Shown: in pieces, positions 41,519-50,394 of the stretch
How positions within the stretch are numbered: position 1 is the stretch's first letter
Layout: every line of letters starts with the position of its first letter
Source of the DNA: Starkeya sp. ORNL1
GTDB taxonomy: Bacteria; Pseudomonadota; Alphaproteobacteria; Rhizobiales; Xanthobacteraceae
NCBI RefSeq assembly: GCF_012971745.1
Contig: NZ_CP048834.1
Coordinates: 3,844,001 to 3,908,000 of the forward strand
Direction of reading: 5' to 3'
Length of the DNA: 64,000 nt
Program-made: the position numbers and the translations under genes
The notes under the pieces: generated by a model
Told to the model about the DNA's origin: nothing
The model's input: only the letters and a program-made list of their open reading frames with translations
Databases searched by the model: none

Positions 41519-41953
41519 ATGAAAGTTTTGTCGGGACTAAAGGGCGGACTCCTCGCATTGGCAATGCTGTTCGGCGCGGTATCAATGGCGAGTGCCGCTG
41601 ACGGCTCTATCAGCCTGCGTATCTTCAAGGCCGGGTTCGTGGTCGGCGGATCAGCCGGAGACGGCGTGCTGACGTTTCAGGGCCGCAAATATCCGCTGTC
41701 GATCGGGGGGCTGAGTTATGGCTTCACCTTCGGCGCTTCAGAGACCCGATTTCGTGGAAGGGTCAGAAATATCCGACGCCCGTCCGACATTTCTGGGGTC
41801 TATGCCCAGGGCGGTGCCGGCGCCGCCCTTGGAAGGGGCGCGCAAGTCATCGTCCTAACTAACCAGAACGGCGCCATTTTGGAGCTGGGTGGTGAGCAAA
41901 AGGGCGTAATCGTCAGCCTCGATTTGAGCGGACTGGCTTTGTCGCTGAAGTGA
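41519..41953 (+). CDS. Small exported protein of unknown function
   Basis: The 144-residue precursor has a signal peptide (MKVLSGLKGGLLALAMLFGAVSMASA-AD). The mature part is beta-rich and glycine-rich, with ARVxLTNxNGAILELGGExKGV near the end, a style weakly reminiscent of EipA/DUF1134 or Ysc84-type proteins; I do not claim membership. The ATG at 41519 starts the signal peptide. It stands alone after the tRNA. Confidence 0.65.
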   Translation: MKVLSGLKGGLLALAMLFGAVSMASAADGSISLRIFKAGFVVGGSAGDGVLTFQGRKYPLSIGGLSYGFTFGASETRFRGRVRNIRRPSDISGVYAQGGAGAALGRGAQVIVLTNQNGAILELGGEQKGVIVSLDLSGLALSLK

Positions 41954-41974
41954 GGGTTGCCATGGAGTATCGGC

Positions 41975-42043
41975 GCCCTCAATGAACTCCGCCCACGCCT
42001 CCATCAGCCTCCGGCGCTTCTCCAACGCGTGACTGCGACTGAG
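41975..42043 (-). pseudogene. Apparent C-terminal remnant of a tyrosine-recombinase integrase
   Basis: Translated on the minus strand, this short stretch reads LSRSHALEKRRRLMEAWAEF, close to the C-terminal end of P4-like integrases (the RSDLLEKRRALMEAWA pattern). The catalytic R-H-R-Y region that should lie upstream is missing, so only a remnant of about 23 codons is present. It lies about 0.75 kb from tRNA-Ala. The call rests on pattern memory and needs a database search. Confidence 0.4.
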
Positions 42044-42086
42044 CGGGAGCTCGCGTCCGCCGATCCAGAAAACATGCAGCAGTGGC

Positions 42087-42440
42087 ATGTCTCTGGATCG
42101 GCGGCTATGGCGCGGATCACTCCGGGCGATCGCTGCACTCGCGAGCGCGAATTGCGGGTGCCGGACCGCGGCCGAAGTCGTGCACGCTCGGCGCGCGCAA
42201 ATGGAGGGCATCTTCGGTTTGCCGATGGAAGCGTTCTCGGCGCGCGTGCTCACCCCGCCGGACGCTTGCGACGTCGCCTATGGCCCGCCGACCGTCGCGA
42301 ATGCGCGGACGCGCCGGATCTTGCTAAAGCATTTCCCGATCAGATGGAATCATCTGATCGAAGAGGAATTGCTCCAGCTTATTGAATCTAGAGCACTTTC
42401 TTATCGTTCGGATGTTCCATCCGAACGGAAAGGGCTCTAG
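42087..42440 (+). CDS. Doubtful ORF running into a repeat element
   Basis: A 117-codon reading starts at ATG 42087 with GC-rich third positions over its first 79 codons (RTAAEVVHARRAQMEGIFGLPMEAFSARV). I do not recognise it. Its last 39 codons are encoded by copy C of the two-hairpin repeat, including the stop. It may be a gene truncated by the repeat or chance. Confidence 0.25.
   Translation: MSLDRRLWRGSLRAIAALASANCGCRTAAEVVHARRAQMEGIFGLPMEAFSARVLTPPDACDVAYGPPTVANARTRRILLKHFPIRWNHLIEEELLQLIESRALSYRSDVPSERKGL
42324..42440 (+). repeat. Two-hairpin intergenic element, copy C
   Basis: Hairpin 1 has AAGCATTTC/GAATTGCTCC arms and an inner CGATCAGATG/CATCTGATCG stem. A linker containing ATTGAATC follows. 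Hairpin 2 has TAGAGC/GCTCTA, CTTTC/GAAAG and TTCGGATG/CATCCGAA stems. It is nearly identical to copy D at 52.6 kb. Confidence 0.8.
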
Positions 42441-42490
42441 AGGCCGGCCAGTCGGGCCCGCACGGAGCGCCCTAGTGCCACTTCATGCTC

Positions 42491-43051
42491 TCAACCAGGA
42501 ATCAGGCCGGCCGTACGGAAATTGTCGATCAACTCGTCGAAAAGACTCACGTCCGCGCGGCTTCGGGCCATCAACTGCGCGCCACCAACGGCCGCGAAGA
42601 TCGCGCGAGCCCTTGCCTCACATTGGCTTGCAGGAAGGGACGTTGCGGAGAGCATCCGCGTGAGCCAGGCCACGTTGACATCGGCAAAGGTCTGCACCTC
42701 GATCTTCACTGCGTCCGGCAGGTCGTCATACTCGGCAGCCATGAAGCCGCAGAGGCACATCCGATTGTCTTCCTCCAGCGATCGGCGGAAGAGGCCGGGA
42801 TAGGCCTGGAGCACTTTGACCGGATCGCTGATCGCCGCTGAAAGAGCTTCGAGATTCGCGGCCGTCACTTCCCAGTAGCGCTTCGCTACCGCTGCGCCCA
42901 ACTCGGCCTTGCCAGGAAAATGGTAGTAGATGCTGGCCGCCTTGATCCCAGCCTGCGCGCCGATATCGCGGATGTTTAATCCCACATAGCCGTGCGCCTG
43001 CGCCGTGCGCCGCGCCGCCTCCAGGATCGCTTCCCTCGCGTTTTCACTCAT
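42491..43051 (-). CDS. TetR-family regulator
   Basis: The 186-residue protein has a TetR_N DNA-binding domain (LEAARRTAQAHGYVGLNIRDIGAQAGIKAASIYYHFPGKAELG) and a C-terminal ligand domain typical of YxaF/LmrA-like repressors (EEDNRMCLCGFMAAEYDDLP). It is divergent from the amidase gene with a 130-base gap containing two copies of CGTTAGTTAG. Those repeats are likely its operator. It probably controls the amidase. Confidence 0.88.
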   Translation of the reverse strand: MSENAREAILEAARRTAQAHGYVGLNIRDIGAQAGIKAASIYYHFPGKAELGAAVAKRYWEVTAANLEALSAAISDPVKVLQAYPGLFRRSLEEDNRMCLCGFMAAEYDDLPDAVKIEVQTFADVNVAWLTRMLSATSLPASQCEARARAIFAAVGGAQLMARSRADVSLFDELIDNFRTAGLIPG

Positions 43052-43072
43052 GCGGGTGATCTCACGTTGATT

Positions 43073-43146
43073 CTAACAGTCGTTAGTTAGGGGATTGACT
43101 GCCGAATTTAAAGCCCTTAGGTTTTTCCCTACCAAACGTTAGTTAG
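43073..43146. promoter_or_regulatory. Direct-repeat operator candidate between TetR and amidase genes
   Basis: CGTTAGTTAG occurs at 43081-43090 and again at 43137-43146, with starts 56 bases apart. The first copy also sits in an inverted repeat CTAAC-AGTC-GTTAG at 43073-43086. The arrangement lies in the divergent promoter region and fits TetR binding. The site is inferred. Confidence 0.55.
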
Positions 43147-43181
43147 TTCCATGACTGACACCACACACACGAGGTTGGAGC

Positions 43182-44591
43182 ATGACTGAAAACATTACGC
43201 GCATGGAGGCCAGCCGCCTCGCCAAGCTGATCGGCAGTCGGGAGCTTTCCCCCGTCGAGGTCGTACAGGCCCATCTGGATCGCATCGCCGAGGTGAATCC
43301 CAAGATAAACGCTATCGTGGCGTTGGCTGACGACGCGATAGACGTCGCCAAGAGGGCCGAGGCGGCGGTCAGATCCGGCACGAAAGTCGGGCCTCTCCAC
43401 GGCGTTCCGTTCACTGCCAAAGATGCCCTCGACACAGCCGGCGTGCTGACGCAGCGCGGCTCTCCGATCTTCAAGGGGCGCGTCGCCGACGCCGATGCCA
43501 CCGTCGTGGCTCGGTTGAAGGCAGCTGGCGGCATCCTCATCGCAAAGACGAACACGCCGGAATTCTCCTACTCCGTCGAGACCGACAATCTCCTGACTGG
43601 CCGGACGAACAACCCCTGGAATCTCGACTACACCCCTGGCGGATCGAGCGGCGGCGAATCTGCCGCGATAGCCGCCGGCATGTCGCCACTTGGCCTAGGC
43701 AGCGACGTGGCTATTTCGTTGCGCGGCCCGGCCGCGCACACCGGGGTTGTCGGCTTCAAGGCCACGCACGGCCGCTTGCCGATGACGGGGCACTGGCCCC
43801 GTGTACCGCGCCGCTTTTGGCATGTTGGACCAATGGCGCGCTCCGTCCGCGACGTGGCGCTTGCCTATCATCTGCTTGCAGGACCCGACGGCGCCGATGG
43901 CTTTTCCACCGCATCGGTCAGCCTCGATGAAGGCGTAGAGGCAGAGTCGAACCGACCGTTTCGTGTTGGCTGGCTGGCCGCCCCCGGCTTCTTCGGGCCT
44001 GTCGACCCGGAAGTGGTCGCGACCGTGAAGGCAGCGGCCGAGGCGCTGAGTGGCGCAGGCTGCCAAGTCGAAGAAGTGCATCTGCCGATCCTGAAGGAGA
44101 CCGATGGCGTCGGCATCTTTTGGAAACTCCAGCAGATGGAAACGCGATCGGAGTTCGAGAAGATCACGGCAGGCCACGAGGCCGAGGTCTTCCATCATGT
44201 CAGAGCGATCTTCGGCACCCCCGACACGTCGATCGATGACTTCGTCGCCGCGGAGCAGGCAGTGGAGCGGCTCCGCGACAGTTTTGTCGCGTATTTTCAA
44301 CGTTATGATGCCTTGCTTTGCCCGGTGACGCCGTTCCCGGCAACGAAGCATGGCCTCAATGATCTCGTGGTTGATGGCGAAACAGTATCGCCCTTTCACG
44401 TGATGAGTGCGACCTCACCGTTCAACCTGACCGGTATGCCGGCCTTGTCGATGCGCTTCGGAACCAGCCGCGACGGACTTCCGATCGGCGTCCAGATCGT
44501 TACCTCGTGGTTTGCGGAATCGACGGCACTGAATATCGCCACGCTTCTGGAGCGGTCGAGCCCCGTCCGTGATCTTCACCCTGATCTCTAG
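43182..44591 (+). CDS. Amidase signature family protein
   Basis: The 469-residue protein belongs to the amidase signature family, which hydrolyses amides with a Ser-Ser-Lys triad. K80 (FTAKDALDT), GGSSGG (residues 153-158) and nucleophile S179 (DVAISLRGPA) are present. The usual DIGGSIR motif is DVAISLR here, so the two glycines of the oxyanion-hole loop are replaced by Ala177 and Ile178. Substrate is unknown. It is divergent from a TetR gene. A short proline-rich C-terminus ends the protein. Confidence 0.85.
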   Translation: MTENITRMEASRLAKLIGSRELSPVEVVQAHLDRIAEVNPKINAIVALADDAIDVAKRAEAAVRSGTKVGPLHGVPFTAKDALDTAGVLTQRGSPIFKGRVADADATVVARLKAAGGILIAKTNTPEFSYSVETDNLLTGRTNNPWNLDYTPGGSSGGESAAIAAGMSPLGLGSDVAISLRGPAAHTGVVGFKATHGRLPMTGHWPRVPRRFWHVGPMARSVRDVALAYHLLAGPDGADGFSTASVSLDEGVEAESNRPFRVGWLAAPGFFGPVDPEVVATVKAAAEALSGAGCQVEEVHLPILKETDGVGIFWKLQQMETRSEFEKITAGHEAEVFHHVRAIFGTPDTSIDDFVAAEQAVERLRDSFVAYFQRYDALLCPVTPFPATKHGLNDLVVDGETVSPFHVMSATSPFNLTGMPALSMRFGTSRDGLPIGVQIVTSWFAESTALNIATLLERSSPVRDLHPDL

Positions 44592-44796
44592 TTTCAAAGC
44601 GAACGGGGCGAGGTTTCCGCCCTGACCAGACGACGGAGCATACTGGCGTCATCGCAGCTCTGGCTGCGGTGACGATTCCGATAGACATCGGCGGTGCACG
44701 ACGCTTTCTGCAAGGTCATACGGCCGTATCAACTCCCGATTAGGGGAGTCGGGCGAGGCTCGGTATTATGCCTCTACATGGAAGGTGGAGGCGCCA

Positions 44797-45171
44797 ATGG
44801 CTCATCGGACTCGCACGGTCGGAATCGTTCTCTTCACTATGGCAATGTGCGCGAGATCGGAAGCCGCCGATCTTGGGAAATTCACGCGACCATCCTCCGA
44901 GACAACCGTGGACTTTTATGACTGCGGAGGAAATCTGTGCGGCAAGATCGTTACAGTAGACGACAAGTCGGACACTGACACCATAGGCAAGCTCATAGTC
45001 GATGGCGCCAAACCCGTTGGCAACGACACCTGGAAGGGCGATATCATCGACGTGGAAAGCGGCAAAAGATACGCTGGCACCATAAGCCTGAACGAAAATG
45101 GGTTGAGGCTGGAAGGCTGCTTCATGATGATTCTTTGCGGCAGCGAGGTCTGGCAGCGCGCTCGGCAATAA
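44797..45171 (+). CDS. DUF2147-type exported protein
   Basis: The 124-residue precursor has a signal peptide (to about residue 24, MCARSEA-AD). The domain shows the DUF2147 pattern: DCGGNLCGKIV, NDTWKGDIIDVESGKRYAGTISLNENGLRLEGC and a final LCGSEVWQR. DUF2147 proteins are small secreted beta proteins of unknown function. The ATG at 44797 has GGTGGAGG 5 bases upstream; a GTG at 44785 is an alternative. Confidence 0.85.
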   Translation: MAHRTRTVGIVLFTMAMCARSEAADLGKFTRPSSETTVDFYDCGGNLCGKIVTVDDKSDTDTIGKLIVDGAKPVGNDTWKGDIIDVESGKRYAGTISLNENGLRLEGCFMMILCGSEVWQRARQ

Positions 45172-45231
45172 GGTGCCCTGGCAATCTTGATGTGCGCTGT
45201 GCCGAAGCCGAAGCCGTTGCTCCTCACCCGG

Positions 45232-47130
45232 TCAGTTGCCGAAGCCTAGAAGCTGCGGGACGGAAAGCGTGAACCACGGCACGAAGGTGACCAGCAGCAA
45301 GCCGGCCAGCAGGATGAGCACATAGGGGACCATGATCGCCGATGCGCGGTCGACCGGGGCGCGGGTGACGGCGCAGGCAATGTAGAAGCCAACGCCAAGC
45401 GGCGGGAGGAAGGCACCGATCCCCATCGCCACCAGCAGCACGATTCCATAATGGAGCGGGTCGATCCCGAGATTGGGCGCCAGCGGCAGCAGCAGCGGCG
45501 CCAGGATCAGCAACGCCGGCAGTCCCTCCAGCAGGGAGCCGAGGATCACTACCGCGGCAATCGACGCCAGCATGAATAGAGCGGGATCGTCGTGCCAGGT
45601 CGCCACGATGGCGGCCAGCGAATGCGGCAGCTGCGCCGCGGAAAGCACCCACGAGAAAGTCTGCGCTGCGGCCAGCGTGAATAGCACCATCGCCGACACG
45701 GTCGAGGCCTCGACGATCATGCGGCCGAACTGCCGCAGATTGACCTCGCGATAGAGCAGCACGGCAATGGCGAGGCCGTAGGCCACGGCGAACGCCGAAA
45801 TCTCGGTCGGCGTGGCGAAACCGCTGAAGATGCCAGCGAAAAGCAAGGCAGGCATCGAGAACGGGATGATCGCCCGCAGTGCCAGCCGGCGGATCAGCGG
45901 CCAGTTCCAGGTGCCGTGTTCCCTGGTCTGGAACTTGGCGGCGCGGACATAGATGAGCGCCATGAGGCAAAGCGCGATCACCGCCGCGGGCACCAGCCCG
46001 GCTGCGAACAGGGCGCCGATCGACAGCGAGGTGACGGAGCCGAGCACCAGCATGGCGAGGCTCGGCGGGATGCATTCCCCCATGGCGGCCGATGCCGCGA
46101 GCACGGCGGCCGCTTCCGAGCGGTCATAGCCTTCCTCGTCCAGCATGTCGCGCATGACGAGGCCCACCGCGGCGACGTCGGCGGCCTTCGAGCCGGAGAT
46201 GCCGGACACGATGTACATGCTGACGACCATCACCTGCATGAGGCCGCCGCGCAGGCGCCCCACCAGTGCGGCTATCAGCACGACCAGGCGGCGCGAGATA
46301 CCGCCGCCCTCCATGATGAATCCGGCGAAGATGAAGAACGGCAAAGCGAGCAGCACGAAGCGCCCGACGCCGTCCACCATGTTCTGGGGCACCGCCACCA
46401 GCGGCACATAAGTGCCGATGTGCAGGAAGAGCATGGTGCCGAGAATGAGGGCGAAGCCGACCGGAAGACCGAGCAGCACGGTCGCGAGCACGACCAGCAA
46501 TGCCACGGTGATGGCGGCATTGTTTGCGAGCGGCGCCTCGGCAAGAAGCCCGAACAGCACGAGCGGCACTACGAGGACGACGAGTACCGCGAGTGCCGCC
46601 AGCACGGCTTTCCGCGGCTGCTCGGACAGCCGGACGACGGCGTAGATGGCAAGGGCCGTCATGCCGATGGTCAGCGGCACGGCAAACCAGGCGCCCCGCA
46701 TCTCGATGATCGGCGTCAATTCCTCCCAGCGCGTCTGCACGAGCCCGATCGAAAAATAGAGGCTGACGAGCGCGAGCCCCAAGACCAGCCAGTCGGCGGC
46801 GGCAAGCACGACGGATTGCGCGCTCTCCGGCAAGGCATTGACGATCGTGCGCACGGAAATATGGGCATCGCGGCGATAGGCGACGGCACCGCCGATGAAG
46901 GCGATCGTCGACAGCGCGAGCGTGGCGACCTCGTCGCTCCAGAGCAGCGGCAGGTCGAAGAAGGTGCGGCCGAGCACATTGCCAATAACGACGAGGAGCT
47001 CGCCGAGCAACGCCGTCCCGACCACGATGTCGAGGGCACGATCGAGCAGCAGGACCGGGCCAGCCCGTCCAACCTCAGCGGTGGGTGCATGCATGGTGTC
47101 TGGTCCCGCCGACGGTGCCCGAGGTGTCAT
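45232..47130 (-). CDS. TRAP transporter, fused DctQ-DctM membrane subunit
   Basis: The 632-residue protein joins a small DctQ-like four-helix domain (about residues 30-165) to a large DctM domain with about 12 helices (about 200-630), as in SiaQM. Motifs include GGAVAYRRDAHISV in the DctQ part and SGISGSKAADVAAVG, GECIPPSLAMLVLG and LLILAPLLLPLAPNLGIDP in DctM. It imports an organic acid with sodium in the inner membrane, working with the binding protein encoded 75 bases upstream. The solute cannot be told from sequence. Confidence 0.93.
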   Translation of the reverse strand: MTPRAPSAGPDTMHAPTAEVGRAGPVLLLDRALDIVVGTALLGELLVVIGNVLGRTFFDLPLLWSDEVATLALSTIAFIGGAVAYRRDAHISVRTIVNALPESAQSVVLAAADWLVLGLALVSLYFSIGLVQTRWEELTPIIEMRGAWFAVPLTIGMTALAIYAVVRLSEQPRKAVLAALAVLVVLVVPLVLFGLLAEAPLANNAAITVALLVVLATVLLGLPVGFALILGTMLFLHIGTYVPLVAVPQNMVDGVGRFVLLALPFFIFAGFIMEGGGISRRLVVLIAALVGRLRGGLMQVMVVSMYIVSGISGSKAADVAAVGLVMRDMLDEEGYDRSEAAAVLAASAAMGECIPPSLAMLVLGSVTSLSIGALFAAGLVPAAVIALCLMALIYVRAAKFQTREHGTWNWPLIRRLALRAIIPFSMPALLFAGIFSGFATPTEISAFAVAYGLAIAVLLYREVNLRQFGRMIVEASTVSAMVLFTLAAAQTFSWVLSAAQLPHSLAAIVATWHDDPALFMLASIAAVVILGSLLEGLPALLILAPLLLPLAPNLGIDPLHYGIVLLVAMGIGAFLPPLGVGFYIACAVTRAPVDRASAIMVPYVLILLAGLLLVTFVPWFTLSVPQLLGFGN

Positions 47131-47205
47131 GTCGAAGATGCGCCATGGCTCCGAACGGATCGGAACGGTCCGGCAGCCGGTATTGAAGACGGGGGACGCC
47201 TCAGC

Positions 47206-48198
47206 TCATTGCTGCGCCATGATCTTGTCGAACAGCGCCTGATACTTCGGTCGGAACTGCGCGAACACCGGCTCCATCTTGGCGCGGAAAGCGGGGAAAT
47301 CCGTCTCCGTCGCTTCCATGCCGTGCGCCTTGAGGAATTCCAGCCCGCTGGTGGAAGCTTCGGCGACGGTCTGCCGCCAGAATGGCTGCACGTTGACGGC
47401 TGCCGCCTTGAAGATGTCCCGCTCGGCCGGCGACAGGCGTCCCCAGAGCGCCTTGCTGGCCATCAGCGCGCCGGCATTATAGACGTGCCTGGTCAGCGCA
47501 AGCTTGTTGGTGACTTCATAGGCCTTGAAGGTCACCGCCGTCGGCACGGGGAAGTCGACGGCATCGACGGTCCGTTGCGACAAAGCGAGGTAGACCTCGC
47601 TGCCGTCGAGCACGATGGGGATGGCGCCGAGCTGCTTGAACATCGCGGCGAATACCGGCCCCGGCTGGATCCGGATCTTGAGACCACGCATGTCGTCGGG
47701 CGTCTTGACCGCACGATCGCGGACCTCAAGCTGGCGCCAGCCGTACCAGCCCCATGAGAGGCCGATAATGCCCTTGGGCTCCATGTCGGCGAGCAACTGC
47801 TTGCCGACCTCGCCGTCCAGTATCCTGGTGACGCTCGCCTCATCCTTGAAGATGAACGGAAGGTCGATGACCTGAACGGTCGGCACCAGGCTTTCCATAT
47901 ATCCCGATGTCAGGATGGCGCAGTCGACGATACCGGTCTGCAAGCTGCTGCCGATATTCACGGTGCTGCCGAGCGCCCCGCCGACATACATCTGGACGCG
48001 GTATTTGCCGCCGGTCTTCTCGGCGATTTCCGCGCCGAAGCGCTCCCCGACCAGATAGGATCTGTCCTGCGCGGTATCCGCCGTGGCGAATTTCAGCTGG
48101 ATCGGGTCCGCGGCATGCGCTCGCCGGACATATGGCATCGCAAGGACGCCAGCCGCCAGCCCGGCAAGACAGGTCCGACGCGAGGGACCGCGCTCCAT
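47206..48198 (-). CDS. TRAP transporter periplasmic binding protein (DctP family)
   Basis: The 330-residue protein has an N-terminal signal region with a twin-arginine pair (SRRTCLAGLAAGVLA), possibly a Tat signal, followed by the DctP fold. Family features are the IQLKFATADTAQDRSYLVGERFGAEI start and the solute-binding arginine block (RGLKIRIQPGPVFAAMFKQLGAIPI). It captures the solute for the fused QM subunit. The ATG at 48198 has GGGAGG 7 bases upstream. It is divergent from the MFS gene. Confidence 0.93.
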   Translation of the reverse strand: MERGPSRRTCLAGLAAGVLAMPYVRRAHAADPIQLKFATADTAQDRSYLVGERFGAEIAEKTGGKYRVQMYVGGALGSTVNIGSSLQTGIVDCAILTSGYMESLVPTVQVIDLPFIFKDEASVTRILDGEVGKQLLADMEPKGIIGLSWGWYGWRQLEVRDRAVKTPDDMRGLKIRIQPGPVFAAMFKQLGAIPIVLDGSEVYLALSQRTVDAVDFPVPTAVTFKAYEVTNKLALTRHVYNAGALMASKALWGRLSPAERDIFKAAAVNVQPFWRQTVAEASTSGLEFLKAHGMEATETDFPAFRAKMEPVFAQFRPKYQALFDKIMAQQ

Positions 48199-48593
48199 TG
48201 GCAAACCTCCCGGATCGGGCGGGATGCGTTGCCCCGCCCTCATGTGCTCAGCCTCTTTGGCCAGGCTGTTAAGGTCACTATCCGGATTGGTTATAGACCT
48301 GTCAACAGCATTCCCCTGCGATCGCCGGCAGGTCGCAAAGTGCCGTTACGTAAGGCGTTCACGGCGATGACGTCGGGGCCGGAATCCGCGCGCAAGTGTG
48401 CCAAGGCGAATTGACAGGATTCTCCGCCGGCCACTATTTATAATTCTAAAACTACGATTGCCTGGACGCGCTCAGCTGTCGGCGGATGCACGTCTTGACG
48501 TCGGCCAAGGCACTCGATGGGCCTCAGGGGAATTTTCCCATCAATACCGAAGCGGCAATGAATCGGCATTGGCCTTGGTAGAGATCGAGCATC
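48199..48593. promoter_or_regulatory. Divergent promoter region between TRAP and MFS genes
   Basis: In this 395-base gap, TTGACA at 48411-48416 lies upstream of an AT-rich TATTTATAAT at 48435-48444, a possible promoter towards the MFS gene. It would leave a leader of about 150 bases. I see no clear operator palindrome. Nothing else is evident. Confidence 0.35.
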
Positions 48594-49898
48594 ATGAAGA
48601 ACAATAAGCGATACCTCATCTATATCTTGCTGTTCGTCTTCCTGAGCATCTACTCCCTCGACCGCGTCACGATGGCGATTGCCGGGAGCAGCGTTGCGAA
48701 GGAGATGGGCTTGAGCCCGGTCGCGCTCGGCTATCTCTTCTCGTCCTATCTCTGGCTCTATGCGGTCGTGCTGCTGCCGGCGGGCGCCGCCACCGATCGG
48801 TTCGGCGCGCAGCGGACCGGGGCGATCGCGGCGACCATGTGGTCGATCTGCCAGGCGCTGGGCGGAGCGGCCGTTTCCTACTTCACCTTGCTGCTGACGC
48901 GGCTCGGCCTCGGCCTGTTCGAATCGGCCGCCAATCCCTGTGCCCACCGGGCGATCCGCGAATGGACGCCGCGCCGCGAGCGCGGCATCGCCACCGCCAT
49001 CTGGTATGCGGGAACCAATGCGGGGCCAGCACTCGGCTCGCCGCTCGTCGCCTGGCTCATCACCGAGCATGGGTGGCGCTCGGCCTTCGTGGTGACCGGC
49101 GCCATGGGCCTCGTCTGGGTCGCCATCTGGGTGCCGTTCTATCGCCCGCCGGAGCGGGCCCGCTGGCTCGCCGAGGCGGAACGCGCGAAGATCCTGGCGG
49201 AGCGGGATGCCGAGCCGGAGGCAAAGGCCGGCACCTCCATCGGCTATCGCGGCTTGCTGCTGACGACGCCGACCATGTGGGGCCTTGCCCTCACCCAGGG
49301 CTGCGTGAACTACACCTCGTATTTCTTCCTCGCCTGGCTGCCTGGTTTCCTCCAGGCCTCCTATGGCCTGACCGTGCTGCAGGCGGGCGCCTATACGGCG
49401 CTCCCCTTCGGCCTGAGCGCCGTCCTGAGCATCATACTGAGTGGCGTGGCCGACCGGGTGTTCGACACCACCGCGCTCCATGAAGGCAAGCGGCGCTATG
49501 CGGTCGCGCTCGGCGCCATCCTGTCCGCATTGATCGTGCTGACGCCTTATGTCGGCTCGATCTCCCTGGCGATGGTCGTTCTCACCATTTCGCTGACCTT
49601 CAACACCTTCGCCCAGTCCATGAATTTCGCGCTGACCAATGACCGGGTACGCACCACCGGCGATGTCGGCCGCGCCTATGCCTTCTTCACCCTTGGCGGC
49701 GTGTCCTTCGGCATCATCGGGCCGATCGTCACCGGCTATCTGGTCAACATGACGGGTGACTTCAAAATCGCCCTCGTCCTGTGCGGCGGCCTCTCGGTGG
49801 TGGCTGCACTCGCGGTCACGTTCCTGACCAGGCAGGCGATAGGCGAGAAGGAAGCCGCGGCGGCGCGTCTGACCGAGGCACGCGCCTCCTCGTTCTGA
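48594..49898 (+). CDS. MFS transporter, anion:cation symporter (ACS) type
   Basis: The 434-residue protein has 12 transmembrane helices and family blocks SLDRVTMAIAGSSVAKEMGLSP, LWLYAVVLLPAGAATDRFGAQRTGA and ANPCAHRAIREWTP. The ACS subfamily carries organic anions such as sugar acids or aromatic acids with protons. It faces the TRAP binding-protein gene, suggesting a shared substrate class, which is inference. The ATG at 48594 follows a weak GAGATCGAG. Confidence 0.88.
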   Translation: MKNNKRYLIYILLFVFLSIYSLDRVTMAIAGSSVAKEMGLSPVALGYLFSSYLWLYAVVLLPAGAATDRFGAQRTGAIAATMWSICQALGGAAVSYFTLLLTRLGLGLFESAANPCAHRAIREWTPRRERGIATAIWYAGTNAGPALGSPLVAWLITEHGWRSAFVVTGAMGLVWVAIWVPFYRPPERARWLAEAERAKILAERDAEPEAKAGTSIGYRGLLLTTPTMWGLALTQGCVNYTSYFFLAWLPGFLQASYGLTVLQAGAYTALPFGLSAVLSIILSGVADRVFDTTALHEGKRRYAVALGAILSALIVLTPYVGSISLAMVVLTISLTFNTFAQSMNFALTNDRVRTTGDVGRAYAFFTLGGVSFGIIGPIVTGYLVNMTGDFKIALVLCGGLSVVAALAVTFLTRQAIGEKEAAAARLTEARASSF

Positions 49899-50189
49899 GC
49901 GGCGGTGCTTCGAATACTGCGCTTGCGCCATTGCGTCGTGCGCCGTCCGAATGCCCTCACAGGGATAGCGTCAAGTCATGCGCACCGGCCAAATCGGCAC
50001 GGCGCGCGTGAAAACTGTGACTGCCATCACAGCCTCAGCCTCGTGGACGTCGCAATGTCGGAACGCCAGGGCATAGCCGGGGGGCGGGTCTTGGCAGGCG
50101 GCGGTCTCCGGTTGTTGGACCTCCGGAGCCGCCGTCATGTATCGGCTAGGCGCCCTCTCGATATGGGCGCCCCCTCGGGAGGCGAACAC

Positions 50190-50273
50190 ATGTTAGCCAT
50201 CCAGTATCTCGCCTTTGGGACCGTAGTGGTGTTGTTGCTGGCTGCCGTCTTGATCGCGCGATCCACGACTTGA
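50190..50273 (+). CDS. Possible 27-residue membrane peptide
   Basis: The short ORF MLAIQYLAFGTVVVLLLAAV plus 7 more residues is a single hydrophobic helix with a basic end. It has GGGAGG 7 bases before its ATG. It is too short for homology judgment. Such peptides can be subunits of transporters, but there is no partner nearby. Confidence 0.35.
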   Translation: MLAIQYLAFGTVVVLLLAAVLIARSTT

Positions 50274-50394
50274 GCGCCGCAAGGCAGTAACGTCGGCTGC
50301 TGTGTTGCAGCCGCTTCGGAACGGGTACCAGGAGCCTCCACGGGGCGCGTGGACGCGACTCCATAATGTTGCGTAATCGTGCTACGCTCGGAGC

